Of a DNA stretch of 14,940 nucleotides, positions 13,130 to 14,940 are shown in pieces. The notes under the pieces are model-generated. The model worked only from the letters and a program-made list of their open reading frames with translations. It did not search any database and was not told the origin of the DNA. This DNA comes from Candidatus Methanomethylophilaceae archaeon (GTDB lineage Archaea; Thermoplasmatota; Thermoplasmata; Methanomassiliicoccales; Methanomethylophilaceae): the NCBI GenBank assembly GCA_007116915.1, contig SKHQ01000089.1, positions 1 through 14,940 of the forward strand, read 5' to 3'. Position 1 is the first letter of the stretch. Each line of letters starts with the position of its first letter. The position numbers and the translations under genes are program-made.

Positions 13130-13175
13130 CGTTCCAAGAGCAGCAGTCAGTGCTCAGTCTGATGAATTTGGAACG
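13130..13175. repeat. Nested inverted repeat between the PAC2 gene and tRNA-Tyr
   Basis: CGTTCCAA (13130-13137) pairs with TTGGAACG (13168-13175). Inside it GAGCA (13138-13142) pairs with TGCTC (13151-13155). It lies downstream of the PAC2 gene on the minus strand and upstream of the tRNA promoter, so it may be the 3' structure of the translation-cluster mRNA. No T-run follows, so it is not called a terminator. Confidence 0.35.
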
Positions 13176-13221
13176 AACCGATATCTCAATCGCCGAGGGT
13201 CTAGCAAATCTGACTGGACGC

Positions 13222-13989
13222 TCAACCGATGTAGTGCAGGTCCTCGCGACTGGGTTCCTGACTGGTCTCCATATCCTTTATCTTGGAGGTTATCTGGTCG
13301 ACCTGCTCGGCTTTGGTCTCCAGCTCGGTCATGTCCATCTCCAGCCCGATGATGCTGTTGAGCACCCGTAGCACCGCCTCGGCTCCCTTGGGGTCGACGA
13401 AGTAACCGGAGGTCTCTCCCATAAGGCAGGCGGCCTCTATGCCGTAAATCTTACTCAGTCCCAGAAGCAACCCGCTCGCCCCCACGATACCGGATCCCGG
13501 CTCGCCGGAGGAGAACACAACTCCGTGCTCCTCGAGACCTTCTTTCATGTCTACTGAGGTCACAGCCCCCAGCACCCGCGGCGACTCCACGATCTTACCC
13601 ACACCGTAACCGCCCAGGGTGTAGACGGTCTTGACGTTGAACCCCATGCACATCTGTATCACATGATTCGACAGCTCGTACTGTCCCTCGGGTGTCAATC
13701 CCTGGTAGTCCCCGACCAGTATGATGAGGTCCTTCCCGCCGCCGACGTCCTTGGCGTAGTAGACCTCGTTGTTGACCATATTGACGACGCACTCCTCATC
13801 CAGGACCACCTGAGGTGGGAAATGCTTGGAGTAGATGTCAGCGAATTTTACCGCCTCGATGTTCGCCAGGAGGTGCTCAGCGGCTAATTTGCCCACGTTG
13901 CCCACTCCGGGGAGTCCCTCTATCAGTATGGGGTCCTTGAGTTGCGGTTCCTCGGTGATTACAGTGATTATGCTGTCCATCGTCATCAT
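13222..13989 (-). CDS. PAC2 family protein (proteasome assembly chaperone-like)
   Basis: A 255-residue PAC2-fold protein, related to the archaeal PbaB and eukaryotic PAC2 proteasome assembly chaperones. Typical segments are PILIEGLPGVGNVGKLAAEHL (20-40), FPPQVV (57-62), GDYQGLTPEGQYELSNHV (93-110), YTLGGYGVGK (123-132), GETSGYFVDPKGA (191-203) and a C-terminal DLHYIG, with a Glu/Lys-rich, probably coiled segment at 220-242. It lacks the penultimate-Tyr HbYX tail that activators use to bind the proteasome. The start is ATG 13989, overlapping the nop10 stop (ATGA); ATG 13986 and 13980 are alternatives, and GGAG at 13991-13994 would suit 13986 or 13980. A longer frame back to 14088 would overlap most of nop10 and is rejected. 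Last gene of the translation cluster. Confidence 0.9.
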   Translation of the reverse strand: MMTMDSIITVITEEPQLKDPILIEGLPGVGNVGKLAAEHLLANIEAVKFADIYSKHFPPQVVLDEECVVNMVNNEVYYAKDVGGGKDLIILVGDYQGLTPEGQYELSNHVIQMCMGFNVKTVYTLGGYGVGKIVESPRVLGAVTSVDMKEGLEEHGVVFSSGEPGSGIVGASGLLLGLSKIYGIEAACLMGETSGYFVDPKGAEAVLRVLNSIIGLEMDMTELETKAEQVDQITSKIKDMETSQEPSREDLHYIG

Positions 13990-14144
13990 TCTCCATATAT
14001 CGCCTTGCGGCGGTAGCGTCCGTAACGGTCCTCGGGTGAGAACCGTGGTGGGACGGGGACCTTGGTGCCCACATGACATATGGGGCACTCGTCCTTAAGA
14101 GTGTATTCGCGGCAATGCGGACAGGTCCTCAAGGATGTCCTCAT
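13986..14144 (-). CDS. nop10: Ribosome biogenesis protein Nop10
   Basis: A 52-residue protein of the H/ACA pseudouridylation complex (with Cbf5, Gar1 and L7Ae), which guides rRNA modification. The zinc ribbon is CPHC (8-11) and CPIC (20-23), and the conserved tail includes PPRFSPEDRYGRYRRK (32-47). The length is typical for archaeal Nop10. ATG 14144 overlaps the aIF2-alpha stop codon (ATGA) and the nop10 stop overlaps the PAC2 start in the same way, so all three are translationally coupled. It has no good Shine-Dalgarno of its own, which fits coupling. Because it is short, it is easy to miss. Confidence 0.96.
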   Translation of the reverse strand: MRTSLRTCPHCREYTLKDECPICHVGTKVPVPPRFSPEDRYGRYRRKAIYGE

Positions 14145-14926
14145 GATTTGCCCACGCGCTTGACGACACCCTCGCCGCCCTCTGCAACGATGCTGTCTAG
14201 GGCCAGGGAAGACACTGATTTGAGGACTTCCTCGGCTATCTTGTACTCGTCAGCGGTGATTACCACGCGGTAACGTGGAGCTCCGACGTACTGGATCCTG
14301 ACCTTGGCGTCCCCGGGGGCCTCTTTGGCGGCCAATAGAGCTTTACGTATGCGGTCCACCCCGTCCGGGGCAGCGCTCATCAGCTCGAGGAAAGCCTCGA
14401 TCTGCACGTAGGGCGGAGTGACGTTCTCCACCGCAACCTCTATCAAGGCTTCAATCCAGTCGCCCGTGTTCTCACGGCGGAATTCGTCTGGGGCGGCAGC
14501 GATGGTCTCAAAGGAGCCATATAGGGTCTCATACTCCTCCAAGAGGTCGTATCCGAACGCATCGTAAGCCGCCTGCAGAGTTATATTCAGGCGTTCGGCG
14601 GTGATTTCAAGAAGCTTTTCGGCCTTGTTCTCGTTCTTCCACTGTTGGATCTTCTCTCTCTTCTGGTGCTCGTTGACCGATTTGAGGGAGAGGTCTATAT
14701 GACCCTTGGAGGAATCGACATCCAAGACCTTGCAGACAATCTTCTGTCCTTCTCTGATGTAGTCCCTGATGTACTTGACCCAGCCCGTGGCCACATCCCT
14801 GACATGGACGAAACCCTCTTTGTCGCCGTACTCATCCAGAGTGACGAAGGCGCCGAAATTCTTGACGCTCTTCACCGTGCAGACAACGAGCTCGCCAGAT
14901 TCGGGATAGTCCTGGGCTCGGGACAT
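14141..14926 (-). CDS. eif2a: Translation initiation factor aIF2 subunit alpha
   Basis: A 261-residue alpha subunit of the heterotrimeric aIF2, which delivers Met-tRNAi to the ribosome. The N-terminal S1 domain covers about 10-85 (GELVVCTVKSVKNFGAFVTL, then GFVHVRDVATGWVKYIRD at 38-55 and GQKIVCKVLDVD at 60-71). A helical domain follows (about 86-170), and the C-terminal alpha/beta domain (about 175-255) binds aIF2-gamma. Length is normal. ATG 14926 overlaps the stop codon of the preceding frame (TGATG), and GAGGTG at 14935-14940 is a Shine-Dalgarno 8 nt away. The order eif2a-nop10-PAC2 is conserved across Archaea and supports all three calls. Confidence 0.97.
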   Translation of the reverse strand: MSRAQDYPESGELVVCTVKSVKNFGAFVTLDEYGDKEGFVHVRDVATGWVKYIRDYIREGQKIVCKVLDVDSSKGHIDLSLKSVNEHQKREKIQQWKNENKAEKLLEITAERLNITLQAAYDAFGYDLLEEYETLYGSFETIAAAPDEFRRENTGDWIEALIEVAVENVTPPYVQIEAFLELMSAAPDGVDRIRKALLAAKEAPGDAKVRIQYVGAPRYRVVITADEYKIAEEVLKSVSSLALDSIVAEGGEGVVKRVGKS

Positions 14927-14940
14927 CAGCCGACCACCTC
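14926..14940 (-). CDS. C-terminal tail of the upstream gene, probably ribosomal protein S27e
   Basis: Only four codons and the stop are inside the window, reading Glu-Val-Val-Gly-stop in the frame that ends TGA at 14926-14928. The stop overlaps the aIF2-alpha start (TGATG). In most archaea the gene before eif2a is rps27e (after rpl44e), and a tail ending in EVVG would fit that family. The identity is inferred from gene order only. Confidence 0.45.
   Translation of the reverse strand, partial: EVVG

Noticed and set aside
13990..14088. N-terminal extension of the PAC2 frame up to ATG 14088
   Set aside because: It would overlap most of nop10, the added 33 residues look unlike PAC2 proteins, and ATG 13989 gives the expected N-terminus with an ATGA overlap.
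1..14940. CRISPR arrays, insertion sequences, integrases or phage genes
   Set aside because: No regularly spaced repeats, terminal inverted repeats with a transposase, or integrase-like frames were seen; the tRNA-Tyr has no duplicated 3' fragment nearby that would indicate an attachment site.

Overview
The window is a typical stretch of euryarchaeal chromosome. Ether-lipid enzymes (GGGP synthase and a UbiA-type DGGGP synthase), RadA, archaeal class I CCA-adding enzyme, THUMP-type tRNA m2(2)G10 methyltransferase, Nop10, aIF2-alpha, a PAC2 protein and an intron-containing tRNA-Tyr leave no doubt that this is an archaeon. Intermediate GC, leaderless starts behind TATA boxes and the general gene set point to the Thermoplasmata/Methanomassiliicoccales side of the Euryarchaeota. 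That placement is inference; no single marker here proves it. I see no mobile element, CRISPR array or phage gene.

Layout. (1) 1-3082: the 5' end of an unidentified minus-strand gene, a DUF169 gene on the minus strand, then divergently a PaaK-type acyl-CoA ligase tightly followed by pdxT. (2) 3072-4618: a two-gene minus-strand operon, UbiA-type prenyltransferase then GGGP synthase. These are consecutive steps of archaeal membrane lipid assembly, with a 4-nt ATGA overlap, and the operon converges on pdxT with an 11-bp overlap. (3) 4704-5783: a membrane M50 (site-2) protease. (4) 5789-7747: radA followed by trmG10 on the minus strand. (5) 7907-8272: a small three-helix membrane protein. (6) 8348-10602: cca and an MBL-fold hydrolase on the minus strand, separated by a 149-bp gap with a promoter-like element and a long inverted repeat. 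(7) 10721-12945: two small membrane proteins flanking a deoxyadenosine/MTA/SAH deaminase. (8) 12983-14940: tRNA-Tyr with a 33-nt intron, then (all on the minus strand) the conserved archaeal translation cluster [probable rps27e]-eif2a-nop10-PAC2, coupled by overlapping stop and start codons.

How it works together. The window mixes housekeeping modules: lipid backbone synthesis, PLP synthesis (PdxT glutaminase), recombination, tRNA maturation (intron, G10 methylation, CCA repair), translation initiation and pseudouridylation, and nucleoside recycling. A recurring feature is that genes heading transcription units have a TATA-like box centred about 24-28 nt before the start codon, which implies leaderless mRNA, while the clear internal operon gene (GGGP synthase) carries a strong Shine-Dalgarno.

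Nothing here is convincingly a new system. The best leads are: the RadA P-loop with Cys in place of the last glycine; the divergent DUF169/acyl-CoA ligase pair with a helical-phase direct repeat at the ligase start; the structured cca-MBL intergenic region; paired repeats before the deaminase; and a relaxed bulge-helix-bulge in the tRNA intron.
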